Shown here in pieces: positions 27,018 to 39,654 of a DNA stretch of 64,000 bases. This DNA comes from CAZOOK01 sp964581385 (GTDB lineage Bacteria > Pseudomonadota > Gammaproteobacteria > Nevskiales > Nevskiaceae), in NCBI GenBank assembly GCA_964581385.1, contig CAZOOK010000002.1:124001-188000 (forward strand). Reading direction: 5' to 3'. A program made the translations under genes and the position numbers. Below the pieces are notes generated by a model that worked only from the letters and a program-made list of their open reading frames with translations, was not told the origin of the DNA and ran no database searches. Positions within the stretch are counted from its first letter, which is position 1, and every line of letters begins with the position of its first letter.

Positions 27018-29072
27018 TCACCAGAGTGTGACGCGCTGATCCGGCGGCAGATACAGCCTGTCGCCTTCCTTGACGCCGAAAGCCTGGTAAAACGCATCCT
27101 GATTCCGCAGCGGCGCCGTGCCCCGCACTGGCGGCGGTGAATGCGGATCTACTTTAACGCGGCGGATCGATTCGGCCTCGCGGACCTTGGCACGCCACAC
27201 TTGCGCCCAGCCGGCGAAAAAGCGCTGGTCGCCACTCATGCCATCGATCACCGGCGCCGGCTGGTGATTCAGCGCAAGCTGGTAGGCCTTGTATGCGATC
27301 GCAATGCCCGAGTTATCAGCGATATTCTCGCCCAGGGTCAATTCGCCATTGATGTGATAGCCGGGAACCGCTTCCAGAGCGGCGTACTGGGCGACCAGCG
27401 CCTTGGTTTTTGCCGCGAAGCGGTCGTGGTCATCCTTTGTCCACCAATTATTGAGATTCCCGTCACCATCGTATTGGCTGCCCTGGTCGTCGAAACCGTG
27501 ACTGATTTCGTGGCCGATCACCGCACCGATACCGCCGTAATTAACGGCATCGTCGGCATTGGCATCGAAGAACGGCGGCTGCAGAATACCGGCCGGAAAT
27601 ACGATTTCATTCATTTCCGGGTTGTAGTAGGCGTTGGTGGTCTGCGGCGTCATTTCCCACTCACCACGATCGACCGGTTTGCCAAGCTTGTCGATGTTGC
27701 GCTTGTACTCGAACGCCTCCGCACGCATCACGTTGCCGAGCAGATCGTCGGAGGAAAACGCAAGCGCTGAATAGTCACGCCAGTTGTCGGGATAACCGAT
27801 CTTGGGCGTGAATTTCGCGAGTTTGGCGAGTGCTTTTTGCTTTGTTTCCGGACCCATCCAGTCCAGCGATTCGATGGATTGCTTGTACGCGGTAAGCAGA
27901 TTGCCGACCAACGCCTGCATGCGCGCCTTGTTTTCCGGCGGAAAATACCGGGCGACATACAGCTTGCCCAAACCTTCTCCAATCGATTCGTTGACCAGGG
28001 ACACACCGCGCTTCCAGCGCGGACGGTTTTCCGGCACCCCGCGCAGCACGGTGCCATAAAACGCGAAATTCGTTTCTACAAAGGGTTTCGAGAGATACGG
28101 CGCGAAATCCGACAACACATGCCACTTGAAATACGCCTTCCAGTCGGCGAGCGATGTCGCGCGTAGCTGCGCACCGAACGCGGTGAGGTAACTCGGCTGA
28201 CTGACGATCAGATAGCCAACTTTGCCGTCGATTCCGGCTCCGACCAGATAGTGCTTCCAGTCATAGCCGGGTACCAACGTCGCAAGTTTCGTGATTTCGT
28301 ACTTGTTGTAGGTCTTCACCGGATCGCGATTCGCGACCTTGGTCCATTGTGCCTTCGCCAGCTTCGTTTCGATGGCGACAATGGCCGTCGCGTCCCGTGT
28401 CGCCTGCTTATCGCCGGCAAGTGCAAGCATTCGTCCGATGTGCGCCTGATACTTCTTGAGGACATCCTTCAGTTTCGCGTCATCTGGTTTCAGGTAATAG
28501 TCGCGATCGGGGAGGCCAAGGCCACCTTGGTAGAGGTCGACGATGTACTTCGTCGAATCACGATTATCGAGATGCACGAACGACATATACGGGGCAGTCA
28601 CACCGATCTGGCCGAGATGTGCGAACAACCCCGGAATCTCCTTCTTGTCCCGGATCGCATCGATACGAGCAAATTCGCTCTTCAAGGGCTTCATGCCCAA
28701 GCTTTCCAAACGTTCCTCGTCCATGAAGCTCGCATATAGATCACCGATCTTGCGACTGTCCGGGTCGGCATTGGCAGCGTTGTCGCGCTGCGCGGTTTCG
28801 ACGATATCCCGCAAAGCGGTCTGGGCGTCATCTTCAACCTTCGTGAACGACCCCCATACTGCCTTGTCGGGAGGGATTTCCGTGCTATCCAGCCACTTAC
28901 CGTTCACGTATCGGTAAAAGTCGTCCTGCGGCCGCACCGACGCGTCGAAATATTGCGTCTCGATACCGGAAGGAAGGATTTTCTGCTGGGTCGGCGCGTT
29001 ACTCGCGCAAGCAGCGACCAGTGCGGTCGTAAACAAGCTCAGGCTCCATGCTCTCACGGTCACTACCCTCAT
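27018..29072 (-). CDS. M13 family metallopeptidase, lipoprotein (PepO/neprilysin-like)
   Basis: Zinc endopeptidase of the neprilysin family (684 aa), anchored as a lipoprotein by the lipobox LVAAC near residue 21. The zinc motif VIGHEISHGFDDQG supplies two His and the catalytic Glu. ENIADNSGIAIAYKAY supplies the third ligand (ExxxD). NAYYNPEMNEIVFPAGILQPPFF and the C-terminal tryptophan are family hallmarks. I chose the ATG at 29072; the longer frame to 29234 is not supported because it buries the signal peptide. Follows the lysoplasmalogenase gene on the same strand. Confidence 0.94.
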   Translation of the reverse strand: MRVVTVRAWSLSLFTTALVAACASNAPTQQKILPSGIETQYFDASVRPQDDFYRYVNGKWLDSTEIPPDKAVWGSFTKVEDDAQTALRDIVETAQRDNAANADPDSRKIGDLYASFMDEERLESLGMKPLKSEFARIDAIRDKKEIPGLFAHLGQIGVTAPYMSFVHLDNRDSTKYIVDLYQGGLGLPDRDYYLKPDDAKLKDVLKKYQAHIGRMLALAGDKQATRDATAIVAIETKLAKAQWTKVANRDPVKTYNKYEITKLATLVPGYDWKHYLVGAGIDGKVGYLIVSQPSYLTAFGAQLRATSLADWKAYFKWHVLSDFAPYLSKPFVETNFAFYGTVLRGVPENRPRWKRGVSLVNESIGEGLGKLYVARYFPPENKARMQALVGNLLTAYKQSIESLDWMGPETKQKALAKLAKFTPKIGYPDNWRDYSALAFSSDDLLGNVMRAEAFEYKRNIDKLGKPVDRGEWEMTPQTTNAYYNPEMNEIVFPAGILQPPFFDANADDAVNYGGIGAVIGHEISHGFDDQGSQYDGDGNLNNWWTKDDHDRFAAKTKALVAQYAALEAVPGYHINGELTLGENIADNSGIAIAYKAYQLALNHQPAPVIDGMSGDQRFFAGWAQVWRAKVREAESIRRVKVDPHSPPPVRGTAPLRNQDAFYQAFGVKEGDRLYLPPDQRVTLW

Positions 29073-29134
29073 TTCTGGGAACTGCAAAAATAGCACGAAG
29101 AATCCCGAAGAATCCCTGATAAGCCGTTCCGGTT

Positions 29135-29782
29135 TCAGAACGTTCCGGAACAGGTGAGTAGCCATAGCGCAGGAAAATAGGTAGCCAGCACCAGCATTCG
29201 CGCCAAACTGAACCTGTTTATGAAACGATCCCAAGCGAGCACACCATCGGACAGCATGAACAGGCTGGCTCCGATCAGCGCAAGCTGGGCGGCACTGTCA
29301 CCGAGCACCGTTGAGCGCGCCGCGGCGGCCAGCCACATCGCGGTCAACACAATCGCGTAGATCACAACCGCGACGCGTAATCTGCCCACTCGCGGCCACA
29401 GCACCACCAACATCGCCACGGCCACACCCGGACCCGCTGCCGCAGGAATACCCAGCGCGAATCGTGGCAAGTCCCACAACAGTCCGGCCGCGAACGCCAG
29501 ATGCGCGCACAAGAATGCGAGAAGTCCGACCACGAAAGCGCGTGTGCCGTCGAACATCAGCGCAATATCTCCGGCCAGGCTTGCCAGCAGCGCGAACAGC
29601 ACACAATCCCGTGCCGCTGCCGACGCTACTGGCGCCTGTGCGAGAAAGCTGGCGACGATCAGCACCGTGGTCAGTGGTTTGAACAAGTAGAACGCGGGCA
29701 AGCGGCGGCGCGCATCGCAGGCGATTGCGGCAACCGCGCAGGACGCAATAAACAGGGGTGGAATATTGAGTATTCGGAACAT
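29135..29782 (-). CDS. Lysoplasmalogenase-like membrane protein (YhhN/TMEM86 family)
   Basis: Polytopic membrane protein (215 aa, about eight helices). YLFKPLTTVLIV near the N-terminus, LAGDIALMF in the middle and LFMLSDGVLAWDRF near the C-terminus hold the two conserved Asp residues of the YhhN/TMEM86 family, which hydrolyses the vinyl-ether bond of lysoplasmalogens in animals. Bacterial substrate is uncertain. Confidence 0.9.
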   Translation of the reverse strand: MFRILNIPPLFIASCAVAAIACDARRRLPAFYLFKPLTTVLIVASFLAQAPVASAAARDCVLFALLASLAGDIALMFDGTRAFVVGLLAFLCAHLAFAAGLLWDLPRFALGIPAAAGPGVAVAMLVVLWPRVGRLRVAVVIYAIVLTAMWLAAAARSTVLGDSAAQLALIGASLFMLSDGVLAWDRFINRFSLARMLVLATYFPALWLLTCSGTF

Positions 29783-29858
29783 CGCAGGTGGTTCGTCTGT
29801 CCCAATCGGGCTGATCGCGCTAGGCTAGCTCAATCACACTCTTACGCACTGGAAAGTC

Positions 29859-30254
29859 ATGGACAAAATCGTCAAGACCGACGCCGAATGGCGTGCACAG
29901 CTGACCGAGGAGCAATATCGCGTCACGCGCCACGCGGGTACCGAGTGCGCATTTACCGGCAAGCTCTGGGATGACCATCGCGACGGCATTTATCACTGCG
30001 TCTGCTGCGGCTCCGCGTTGTTCGATTCGCGCAATAAATTCGAGTCTGGCACCGGCTGGCCAAGCTTCTTCCGACCTGCTTCAGACGAGGCGCTGGGCGC
30101 GGATGAAGATGTCAGCCACGGCATGCGCCGCATCGAAGTGACCTGCGCGCACTGCGATGCGCACCTCGGCCATGTATTCCCGGACGGTCCGAAGCCGACT
30201 GGGCAGCGTTACTGCATCAATTCAGCAGCACTGGAGTTCAAGTCGCGCGGCTGA
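29859..30254 (+). CDS. msrB: Peptide methionine (R)-S-oxide reductase MsrB
   Basis: Reduces the R-form of methionine sulfoxide in proteins (131 aa). Two zinc-binding pairs are visible, CVCC near residue 48 and CAHC near 95. The active-site cysteine is in RYCINSAAL (Cys119). SGTGWPSFFRP and GHVFPDGP are typical. No signal peptide, so cytoplasmic, complementing periplasmic MsrPQ. Five bases separate it from the amidotransferase gene. Confidence 0.97.
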   Translation: MDKIVKTDAEWRAQLTEEQYRVTRHAGTECAFTGKLWDDHRDGIYHCVCCGSALFDSRNKFESGTGWPSFFRPASDEALGADEDVSHGMRRIEVTCAHCDAHLGHVFPDGPKPTGQRYCINSAALEFKSRG

Positions 30255-30259
30255 CCGTA

Positions 30260-30946
30260 ATGCGCATTCACTGGCTGCAGCACGCGGACTTCGAGGATCT
30301 CGGTGCTATCGCGCCGTGGCTGGCCAAACGTGACTACACGGTAACCGGCACGCGCTTGTTCACAGGCGAAGCACCGCCGCCAGTGACGGCGTTCGACGCG
30401 CTGATCGTGATGGGCGGGCCGATGAACATTTACGAACACGCGCATCATCCATGGCTGGTCGCTGAAAAGCAGCTGATCCGCGCCGCGCTCGACGATGGCA
30501 AGCGGCTGCTCGGCATCTGCCTGGGCGCACAGTTGATTGCAGATCAGCTCGGTGGACCGGTTATGCGCAACACGGAGCATGAGATCGGCTGGTTTCCGGT
30601 AACCCCGACCGCCGAGGGCCACCGCAGCGGACTGTTCGGCAACCCGCCGTCGTCGCTGATGACTTGTCACTGGCATGGCGATACCTATGCGCTGCCACGC
30701 CACGCCGAATGTCTCGCCCGCAGCGAGGTGTGCGAGCAGCAGGCGTATTCATACGACCGTATGCGGGTGGTGGGTTTGCAGTTTCACCCGGAAGTGACGG
30801 CGGCTAATCTCGCCGAGTGGCTGCGTCATGAACGTCTGCCCGACGCTCCGCATGTGCAGAGCGCGCGGCAAATTCTCGAGTACGCGGATGCGTTCGCGGC
30901 TAACCGGAGCTTTCTCAACGATCTTTTAGCACGGGTATTGGGTTAA
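30260..30946 (+). CDS. Class I glutamine amidotransferase (GMP-synthase-like)
   Basis: A 228-aa stand-alone class I amidotransferase domain. The nucleophile elbow is GICLGAQ, the catalytic His/Glu pair is QFHPEVT, and FDALIVMGGPMNIYE is the oxyanion region. This type acts on glutamine or, in some family members, on gamma-glutamyl compounds in polyamine catabolism; no synthetase partner is adjacent. Probably cotranscribed with msrB. Its last 32 bases overlap the convergent glycosyltransferase gene. Confidence 0.9.
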   Translation: MRIHWLQHADFEDLGAIAPWLAKRDYTVTGTRLFTGEAPPPVTAFDALIVMGGPMNIYEHAHHPWLVAEKQLIRAALDDGKRLLGICLGAQLIADQLGGPVMRNTEHEIGWFPVTPTAEGHRSGLFGNPPSSLMTCHWHGDTYALPRHAECLARSEVCEQQAYSYDRMRVVGLQFHPEVTAANLAEWLRHERLPDAPHVQSARQILEYADAFAANRSFLNDLLARVLG

Positions 30947-32054
30947 CGTTTTTCTTTGCTGCCTTTGAACGGCGCGTCGCGCGCACTGTTCCCCTATGCA
31001 CCAGCTCGCCGATGAAGCGGTGCAGCACTTCGACGGCTTCCGCGCGCCCGTCGCGCGCATGCTCGGCCATGTTGCCGCGATAGTAGTCATAACTGCCGAG
31101 GAAACGATCGACATCGCTGGGCGTGAGACGGGCAAGATCGCCGCGCGCGCCCACTCCCATCCGCTCGATGATGTACGCATTGAGCCGTTGCTCGAAAGCC
31201 TGTTCCGGCAACGCCAGAATCGGTTTGCCGAAATGAATCGCCTCGCCGATGAGCTGGTTGCCGGCGGTCGAAAGCACGGCACGGCAATTGGCCAGATCGT
31301 GCGTAAACCATTCCACGCTCGGCGCGCGGAAATCGAGGTTGTCGACCTTGCCCCGATACGGCGTGCCATAAACAACTACCGGTACATCCAGCAAGCGCAG
31401 CGCGCGATCGATATGCGGCCGGAACTGGTGCTCGCCCTTGTTGAAATACGCGAGCAGGTAATCGCCCGCTTTCGATTTGGCGCTCAACACTTCATCGCGC
31501 AGCAGCGGACCGACAAGCCGTGTGTTCGGTTTGCGCGGCGTCGCCGGATAGAAGCTGGAAATCAGGATACGGTCCGGCTCACCCATCAGCGCACGGTAGG
31601 CGTAGGCGTCGCGCATGCCGATCGGCCACAGATCCGCCGGAAAGTGCGGCTCGCACCACGCAATGATGCCGACATGGTCGAAGCTGATGCGCGGCAGGCG
31701 CAGACGCGCCGCGGCGCGATGCGACCACGCTTCCGAATCCGAAATGACGAGCTGGATGCCACGATCGCGAAAATCGCGCTCGAGCTGCTCCAACCCCGGC
31801 CCACGCAGCAGCAAGTCGGCCATCGGCGCCAGATTGCGGGCGACGGTGCGTGGAAGCGAATGGCCGCCACGATCGTTGTAGACATAGCCGATCGTCGGGA
31901 TGCGCACCGTCGGAAAATGCGGGGCGAGCACTTCGTAGGCATCGCCACCGGCGAACACCGTAACTTCGTGCTCCGCCATCAAGGCCGGCAACACCGCGCT
32001 GGTACGCATCGCGTGGCCGCGGCCATAGCCCATGACACCGTAGGCAATTCTCAT
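30915..32054 (-). CDS. Glycosyltransferase of the MJ1255/VC2487 type (GT28-like)
   Basis: A 379-aa GT-B fold protein. The N-terminal glycine loop MRIAYGVMGYGRGHAMR and the C-terminal donor-site segment AVLSTAGNQLIGEAIHFGKPILALPE match the MurG/UDP-glucuronosyltransferase-like family described from MJ1255 and VC2487. No signal peptide. A basic tail (RRSKAAKK) ends the protein. Product unknown. Its 3' end overlaps the amidotransferase gene on the other strand. Confidence 0.85.
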   Translation of the reverse strand: MRIAYGVMGYGRGHAMRTSAVLPALMAEHEVTVFAGGDAYEVLAPHFPTVRIPTIGYVYNDRGGHSLPRTVARNLAPMADLLLRGPGLEQLERDFRDRGIQLVISDSEAWSHRAAARLRLPRISFDHVGIIAWCEPHFPADLWPIGMRDAYAYRALMGEPDRILISSFYPATPRKPNTRLVGPLLRDEVLSAKSKAGDYLLAYFNKGEHQFRPHIDRALRLLDVPVVVYGTPYRGKVDNLDFRAPSVEWFTHDLANCRAVLSTAGNQLIGEAIHFGKPILALPEQAFEQRLNAYIIERMGVGARGDLARLTPSDVDRFLGSYDYYRGNMAEHARDGRAEAVEVLHRFIGELVHRGTVRATRRSKAAKKNVNPIPVLKDR

Positions 32055-32236
32055 GACCGAATACCCCTTTCGACACTGACAAAACTAATACTGCACCGTA
32101 ACGTCTTTGTGACAGATCGTTGAAAATTTAATGACACTTTGACATGCGCAAAGCCACCGCAGACGTATAGGCTGCCTTTGCCTACCTGCCTTCGGAAGGC
32201 ACTATTATCCACTTTCATGCATTGTTCTTCCCGATA

Positions 32237-32974
32237 ATGGACGCCCTCTTCGAAGCCGAAACCTGGATCGCCCTGTTCACGCTCGCCGGCCTGGAAATCG
32301 TGCTCGGCGTGGACAACATCGTGTTCCTGACGATCATGGCCGGCAAGCTGCCGAAAGAGCGGCAGCGCAACGCGCGGCTGGTCGGACTGGCCGGCGCCAT
32401 GGTCACGCGCATCTTGCTGCTATTGTCGCTGACCTGGATCATGAAGCTGACGCGGCCGCTGTTCGATTTGTTCGCGCACGGCTTTTCCGGGCGCGATCTG
32501 ATCCTGATCGCCGGCGGCGCGTTCCTGATCGCCAAAAGTACCTTTGAAATCCACGACGAAATCGAAGGCGGCGGTCCCGAGGATGACGCCGAATCCCTGG
32601 CGCGCCATGCGGTCAGCTTCACATCTATCGTCCTGCAGATCGCCGTCATCGACATCGTGTTCTCGCTGGATTCGGTGGTCACCGCGGTCGGCATGACGCA
32701 GAACCTGCCGGTCATGGTCGCCGCGATCGTCATCGCGGTCGCAGTCATGATGTTTGCTTCCGGCGCCGTCTCGGGCGTCATCGAGCGTCATCCGACGATC
32801 AAGATCCTAGCCCTTTCCTTTCTCAACCTGATCGGCATGGCACTGGTCGCTGAAGGCTTTGAATTCCATGTGCCAAAAGGTTACATCTACTTTGCAATGG
32901 CATTCTCGGTAGTGGTCGAGGCGATCAACCTGCGCGTGCGCAAACCGGTTCACAGATCATCTGGCGTCAAGTGA
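32237..32974 (+). CDS. TerC family membrane protein (YgdQ-like)
   Basis: Polytopic membrane protein (245 aa, about seven helices). LEIVLGVDNIVFL and IDIVFSLDSVVTAVGM are the two family motifs with buried Asp residues, and HVPKGYIYFAMAFSV closes the protein. TerC members are linked to manganese export and metal loading of secreted enzymes, or to tellurium resistance. The ATG at 32237 is preferred; an in-frame TTG at 32222 is the alternative. Confidence 0.93.
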   Translation: MDALFEAETWIALFTLAGLEIVLGVDNIVFLTIMAGKLPKERQRNARLVGLAGAMVTRILLLLSLTWIMKLTRPLFDLFAHGFSGRDLILIAGGAFLIAKSTFEIHDEIEGGGPEDDAESLARHAVSFTSIVLQIAVIDIVFSLDSVVTAVGMTQNLPVMVAAIVIAVAVMMFASGAVSGVIERHPTIKILALSFLNLIGMALVAEGFEFHVPKGYIYFAMAFSVVVEAINLRVRKPVHRSSGVK

Positions 32975-33016
32975 GCTCTACCGGCGCGGCAGGTGCCGCA
33001 CCGCTAAAATAGATCG

Positions 33017-35296
33017 ATGCTGCCCTCTACTGAATTCGAGACGCTTGTGGCGTCGCTCAACCCCGCACAGCGGGAAGCTGTCATTGCGCCTCCCGAGCAT
33101 CGTCTGGTACTGGCGGGCGCCGGTTCCGGCAAGACGCGCGTGCTCACGCACCGCATCGCGTGGCTAGTCGCGGCGGAAAACGTCTCGCCGCATTCGATCC
33201 TCGCAGTGACCTTCACCAACAAGGCCGCGGCTGAAATGCGTGGCCGCATTGAGCAATTGCTCAATGTGCCGGTGCGCGCGATGTGGGTCGGCACCTTCCA
33301 CGGTATCGCGCACCGTATGCTGCGTCTGCACTGGAAGGAAGCGAAGCTGGCGCAGAACTTCCAGATTCTTGATGCCGACGATCAGCAGCGCCTGGTCAAG
33401 CGCGTGCTGCGCGGCCTCGACATGTCGGAGGAACAGTGGCCGCCGAAGCAGGTCACCGCTTTCATCAACGCACAGAAGGAGGAAGGTCGGCGCCCGCAGC
33501 ATTTGCAGGATCAGGGCGACTACTCGCAACGCCAGCTCGTGCGTGCGTACACGGCTTACCAGGCGCAGTGCGACGCAGCCGGCCTCGTCGATTTCGCCGA
33601 ACTGCTGCTGCGCGCCTTCGAGCTGTGCCGCGACAATCTGGACCTGCAGACGCACTACCGCCACCGCTTCCGTCACATCCTGGTCGATGAGTTCCAGGAC
33701 ACGAACACGCTGCAATACGCGTGGCTCCGGGTGTTGGCTGGCGACAGCGGGATTCTCTTTGCGGTCGGAGACGACGATCAATCCGTGTACGGATGGAGAG
33801 GCGCAAAGGTCGAAAACATGCTGCGACTGGCCAAAGACTATCAAGGTCTCGAAGTCGTGCGCCTAGAACAGAACTACCGTTCCACCGGCACCATTCTCAA
33901 AGCTGCGAATGGGCTGATCGCAAAGAACAGCGGCCGCCTCGGCAAGAATTTGTGGACCGAGGATAGCGAAGGCGAACCGATCCAGCTTTACGCCGCCTTC
34001 AACGAGTACGACGAGGCGGAATTCGTCGTCAACCGCATGAAGGAGCATCTCGAAGGCCGCTGCCGCTACAGCGACCTCGCCGTGCTGTATCGCTCCAATG
34101 CGCAGTCACGCGTGCTGGAAGAAGTCCTGATCCGTAATCGTATGCCATACCGCATCTACGGTGGCCTGCGCTTCTTCGAGCGCATGGAAGTCAAGGACGC
34201 GCTCGCCTATTTGCGTCTGCTCGCCAATCGCGACGACAACACCAGTTTCGAGCGTGCTGTCAACACGCCGACTCGCGGCATCGGCTCGACTACGGTCGAA
34301 CGCCTGCGTCTGCTCGCGCGCGAGCAGGGTTTGTCGCTGTGGAAGGCGGCGCGCGCGGCCGGTACCGTGCTTGGCCGCAGCGCCGGCAATCTCAAACAGT
34401 TTCTCGATCTCATCGATGGTCTCGCTCTGGACGTCGTCGGACAGCCATTGTCGAAAGCGATGGAGACGGGCATTGCACGCTCCGGCTTGCGTGAGCACTA
34501 CATGAAAGAGAAGGGCGAGCAAGCGGAGGCGCGCCTCGAAAATCTCGACGAACTGATCAACGCCGCGCGCAGCTTCGAGAACCCGTTCGGGCGCGGTGAA
34601 AACGAGGAGGAACTCGATCCACTCAATGCCTTCCTCGCCCATGCTGCACTTGAAGCCGGTGAACAGCAGGCCGGAGAAGGCGAGGACAGCGTGCAGCTGA
34701 TGACACTGCACTCCGCCAAGGGGCTCGAATTTCCGATCGTATTCCTGGTCGGCATGGAGAATGGACTGTTCCCGCATCAGCGCGCCGTCGCCGACGGCAC
34801 CATCGAGGAAGAACGCCGCCTCTGCTACGTCGGTATCACGCGCGCGCGCAAGCAACTTTACCTGAGTTATGCGGAAGTGCGCCGCATCCACGGCGTCGAA
34901 CAGCTTGGTGCACCGTCGGTATTCCTGCGCGAAATTCCGAGCGACTGCGTTGTCGAAACTCGGCCGCGCGCGGGCATACTGCGCCCTTCGTTTGGTGGAG
35001 CAGCGCGCACTTTTGGCGGTTACGCGGGCGGCGGCGGCTCCAGCTTCGGCACACGCGAGAGTACGCCCCGCTACGGGGGCGGCCACGGTTCCACCACCTC
35101 GCGTGCGCCAGTGGTAGGCGCCGGTGAAAGTTCCGGTGGATTTAAGCTCGGTGCCCGCGTTCGCCACGAGAAATTCGGTGAAGGCACGATCCTGTCGTTC
35201 GATGGCGATGGCGACCGCACGCGCGTCGAGATCCGTTTCCGCGAGCAGGGCACCAAATGGCTGATGCTGTCGTACGCGCATCTGCACGCCTTGTAA
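33017..35296 (+). CDS. uvrD: DNA helicase II UvrD
   Basis: Superfamily 1 3'-5' helicase of mismatch and excision repair (759 aa). Motifs in order are GAGSGKT (33-40), LAVTFTNKAAAEM, DEFQDTN near 225, GDDDQSVYGWRGA, QNYRST, TLHSAKGLEFP and VGITRARKQLYLSY. A flexible Gly/Ser-rich linker at about 655-705 separates the motor from a C-terminal Tudor-like domain (GARVRHEKFGEGTILSF), the RNA-polymerase-binding module of UvrD. Complete length for the family. Confidence 0.96.
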   Translation: MLPSTEFETLVASLNPAQREAVIAPPEHRLVLAGAGSGKTRVLTHRIAWLVAAENVSPHSILAVTFTNKAAAEMRGRIEQLLNVPVRAMWVGTFHGIAHRMLRLHWKEAKLAQNFQILDADDQQRLVKRVLRGLDMSEEQWPPKQVTAFINAQKEEGRRPQHLQDQGDYSQRQLVRAYTAYQAQCDAAGLVDFAELLLRAFELCRDNLDLQTHYRHRFRHILVDEFQDTNTLQYAWLRVLAGDSGILFAVGDDDQSVYGWRGAKVENMLRLAKDYQGLEVVRLEQNYRSTGTILKAANGLIAKNSGRLGKNLWTEDSEGEPIQLYAAFNEYDEAEFVVNRMKEHLEGRCRYSDLAVLYRSNAQSRVLEEVLIRNRMPYRIYGGLRFFERMEVKDALAYLRLLANRDDNTSFERAVNTPTRGIGSTTVERLRLLAREQGLSLWKAARAAGTVLGRSAGNLKQFLDLIDGLALDVVGQPLSKAMETGIARSGLREHYMKEKGEQAEARLENLDELINAARSFENPFGRGENEEELDPLNAFLAHAALEAGEQQAGEGEDSVQLMTLHSAKGLEFPIVFLVGMENGLFPHQRAVADGTIEEERRLCYVGITRARKQLYLSYAEVRRIHGVEQLGAPSVFLREIPSDCVVETRPRAGILRPSFGGAARTFGGYAGGGGSSFGTRESTPRYGGGHGSTTSRAPVVGAGESSGGFKLGARVRHEKFGEGTILSFDGDGDRTRVEIRFREQGTKWLMLSYAHLHAL

Positions 35297-35305
35297 CCGG
35301 CCTCC

Positions 35306-35461
35306 ATGCGCTGGATCGACTGGGTTTTCGTCATCGGCGTGATCGCGCTGATCGTCGGGCCGCTGATGACATTGCGGATCATTGCGAAGGCGGATAAGCG
35401 GCGCTCCCCGCCGCCGTCGGATTTGCCACGCCGGAGCTACGACGACGAGGAAGACGACTAG
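35306..35461 (+). CDS. Small single-helix membrane protein
   Basis: A 51-aa ORF ten bases after uvrD, starting MRWIDWVFVIGVIALIVGP. One membrane helix (about 6-26) is followed by a Lys/Arg/Pro segment and an acidic tail (SYDDEEDD). A clear helix with charged tail and the position after uvrD support a real product. Function unknown. Confidence 0.6.
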   Translation: MRWIDWVFVIGVIALIVGPLMTLRIIAKADKRRSPPPSDLPRRSYDDEEDD

Positions 35462-35484
35462 CGCCTCACTGAAACTCCATACGG

Positions 35485-38013
<2,529 letters not shown>

Positions 38014-38085
38014 CTTCGGTCCCCGCCTGCAAGGTGATGATGCGACGATCTCGCAAGTTTCGTGCTGACTCCCGGGCAGACCTCG

Positions 38086-39654
38086 TCAGCCCTGCGGGAA
38101 AACCATCATCTCGGGCAGATCAGACGGCGCGTCCAACCGGTCGATCTGCCGCAGCAGGGTTTGCACCCGCTGCTCCTGGCGTAGCCGGTAGATGGCGAAA
38201 GCGATGACGTTGACCGCTTTGTTCAGATATTCCTGCACATCTTCCGTCAGCGGATGCAACAGCGCCGCTTCCAGCACACCCACCAGCTCGCCGTTGACGA
38301 TCAGCGGAATGAACAGCAGCTGCTTGGGCAGCAACTCAACCGACGCCGCGCGGATGCGGAAATAATTTTCAGGCACTTCGTCAACCAGTATGGTCCGGCT
38401 TTCAGCAGCGCATTGCCCAGCCAAGCCTTCACCGAACGCGATCTTGCGCTCGTTCTGCTGGATGTCGCCGTAGGCATAGGACGCAAGCACTTCCAGCTGC
38501 GGCACGTCGCTCTCTTCGGCGATGCTGAGCAAGCACATCTGTGGAATGCCCGTGCGCCGCGCCAAATACGCCAGCAGCGCCTGCGTGGCGTCGCGTTGGT
38601 TGCCCGCCACCGCACGCGCGATGTCCTCGGTCTGGACCAGACTCTCCCGCAGACGCGCCGCCTTCTCGTCGCGCAGGATGCGGACATGCAACTCATCGAG
38701 CGTCTTCTGGCGCTCGAGATCCACGCGGTGCAGGCGGATCGCGTTCAGTACGGTGATGCTCAGAATGATCCATGCGAACTCGATGATAAACACGGCGAAG
38801 GCCGTCTCAGCCGAGTACCAGCCTTCGCGCAGGGCGAGTGCGTAGAACAAGCCGAGAATGATCGGCGTCCCGAACGACACCGGATACATGATGCGTGCGG
38901 TGAAACCCGCGTAGGTGGGCGCGCTGATGATGCGCATCTGGCCGGCGTTCGGACGGGACATGAACAGGCCCGCGACGATGAAGTTGATACAAAGCCAGGT
39001 TGAAAGCGTATAGCTGGAATCCGAATTATGGTTGGCCGAGCCGTCGCCGATGATCGCGTGGTATAGAAAACTGACCATGGAGAAAGCCAGCATCGACAGC
39101 AGTGGAACACCCAGCAGCACTTGAACGTGCAGGAGAACGCGTTCAGGCGGCCCGCTGTCGATGGTCAGCAATATCCAGCCGAGCAACAGCAGACATACCG
39201 CGTTGAACGCCGAGATATGGGCTCCGGCGTCGCCGCCTTCCGAGATTTGCGAAGCGAATAGCAAATCATCGGGACACATCTGCATACCCAGGGCGTAATC
39301 CGCAAGTTTGATCAATCCGATGGCCGCAACCGTGAGGGCAGACCCGTAGACCATCGCCGTCCGCAGCCGTCCCTCGGGCCTGCCCTTTCTCTGCAGCCAC
39401 GCCGAAACTTGCGCCAGCGCTAGCGCAAACATCAGCAACGGATTCATCGGAGCGGCCGTCGGAATCAGCTTTTGCAGCCAATGAATACCAAAAAACCATC
39501 CGATCAATGTCAGCGCCAGCAGCACACCGGCATCGATAATCGAAAGCTGGCCTTGATAGCGCAATTTCGATTCGATGCCTTGCTCAGACGCCTGCCCGCC
39601 GCGCTTTGTGACCCCTTTCGGAGCTTTCGTGAACCGCTTTTGACCGCTCATCAC
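38086..39654 (-). CDS. Membrane protein with C-terminal GAF domain, no output domain
   Basis: A 522-aa protein. A basic N-terminus precedes about eight membrane helices (about 42-320), which resemble membrane sensor modules of signalling proteins. A short coiled coil (about 320-350) leads to a GAF domain (about 365-500) with FGEGLAGQCAAESRTILVDEVPENYF and LLFIPLIVNGELVGVLEAA. No kinase, GGDEF, EAL or phosphatase domain follows. It ends 72 bases before glgP on the same strand. It is probably a sensor acting on a partner, or a remnant that lost its output domain. Confidence 0.8.
   Translation of the reverse strand: MMSGQKRFTKAPKGVTKRGGQASEQGIESKLRYQGQLSIIDAGVLLALTLIGWFFGIHWLQKLIPTAAPMNPLLMFALALAQVSAWLQRKGRPEGRLRTAMVYGSALTVAAIGLIKLADYALGMQMCPDDLLFASQISEGGDAGAHISAFNAVCLLLLGWILLTIDSGPPERVLLHVQVLLGVPLLSMLAFSMVSFLYHAIIGDGSANHNSDSSYTLSTWLCINFIVAGLFMSRPNAGQMRIISAPTYAGFTARIMYPVSFGTPIILGLFYALALREGWYSAETAFAVFIIEFAWIILSITVLNAIRLHRVDLERQKTLDELHVRILRDEKAARLRESLVQTEDIARAVAGNQRDATQALLAYLARRTGIPQMCLLSIAEESDVPQLEVLASYAYGDIQQNERKIAFGEGLAGQCAAESRTILVDEVPENYFRIRAASVELLPKQLLFIPLIVNGELVGVLEAALLHPLTEDVQEYLNKAVNVIAFAIYRLRQEQRVQTLLRQIDRLDAPSDLPEMMVFPQG

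Noticed and set aside
32055..32236. A manganese riboswitch (yybP-ykoY type) ahead of the TerC-family gene
   Set aside because: The conserved loop sequences of that riboswitch are not visible; only a short hairpin around CTGCCTTCGGAAGGCA is present.
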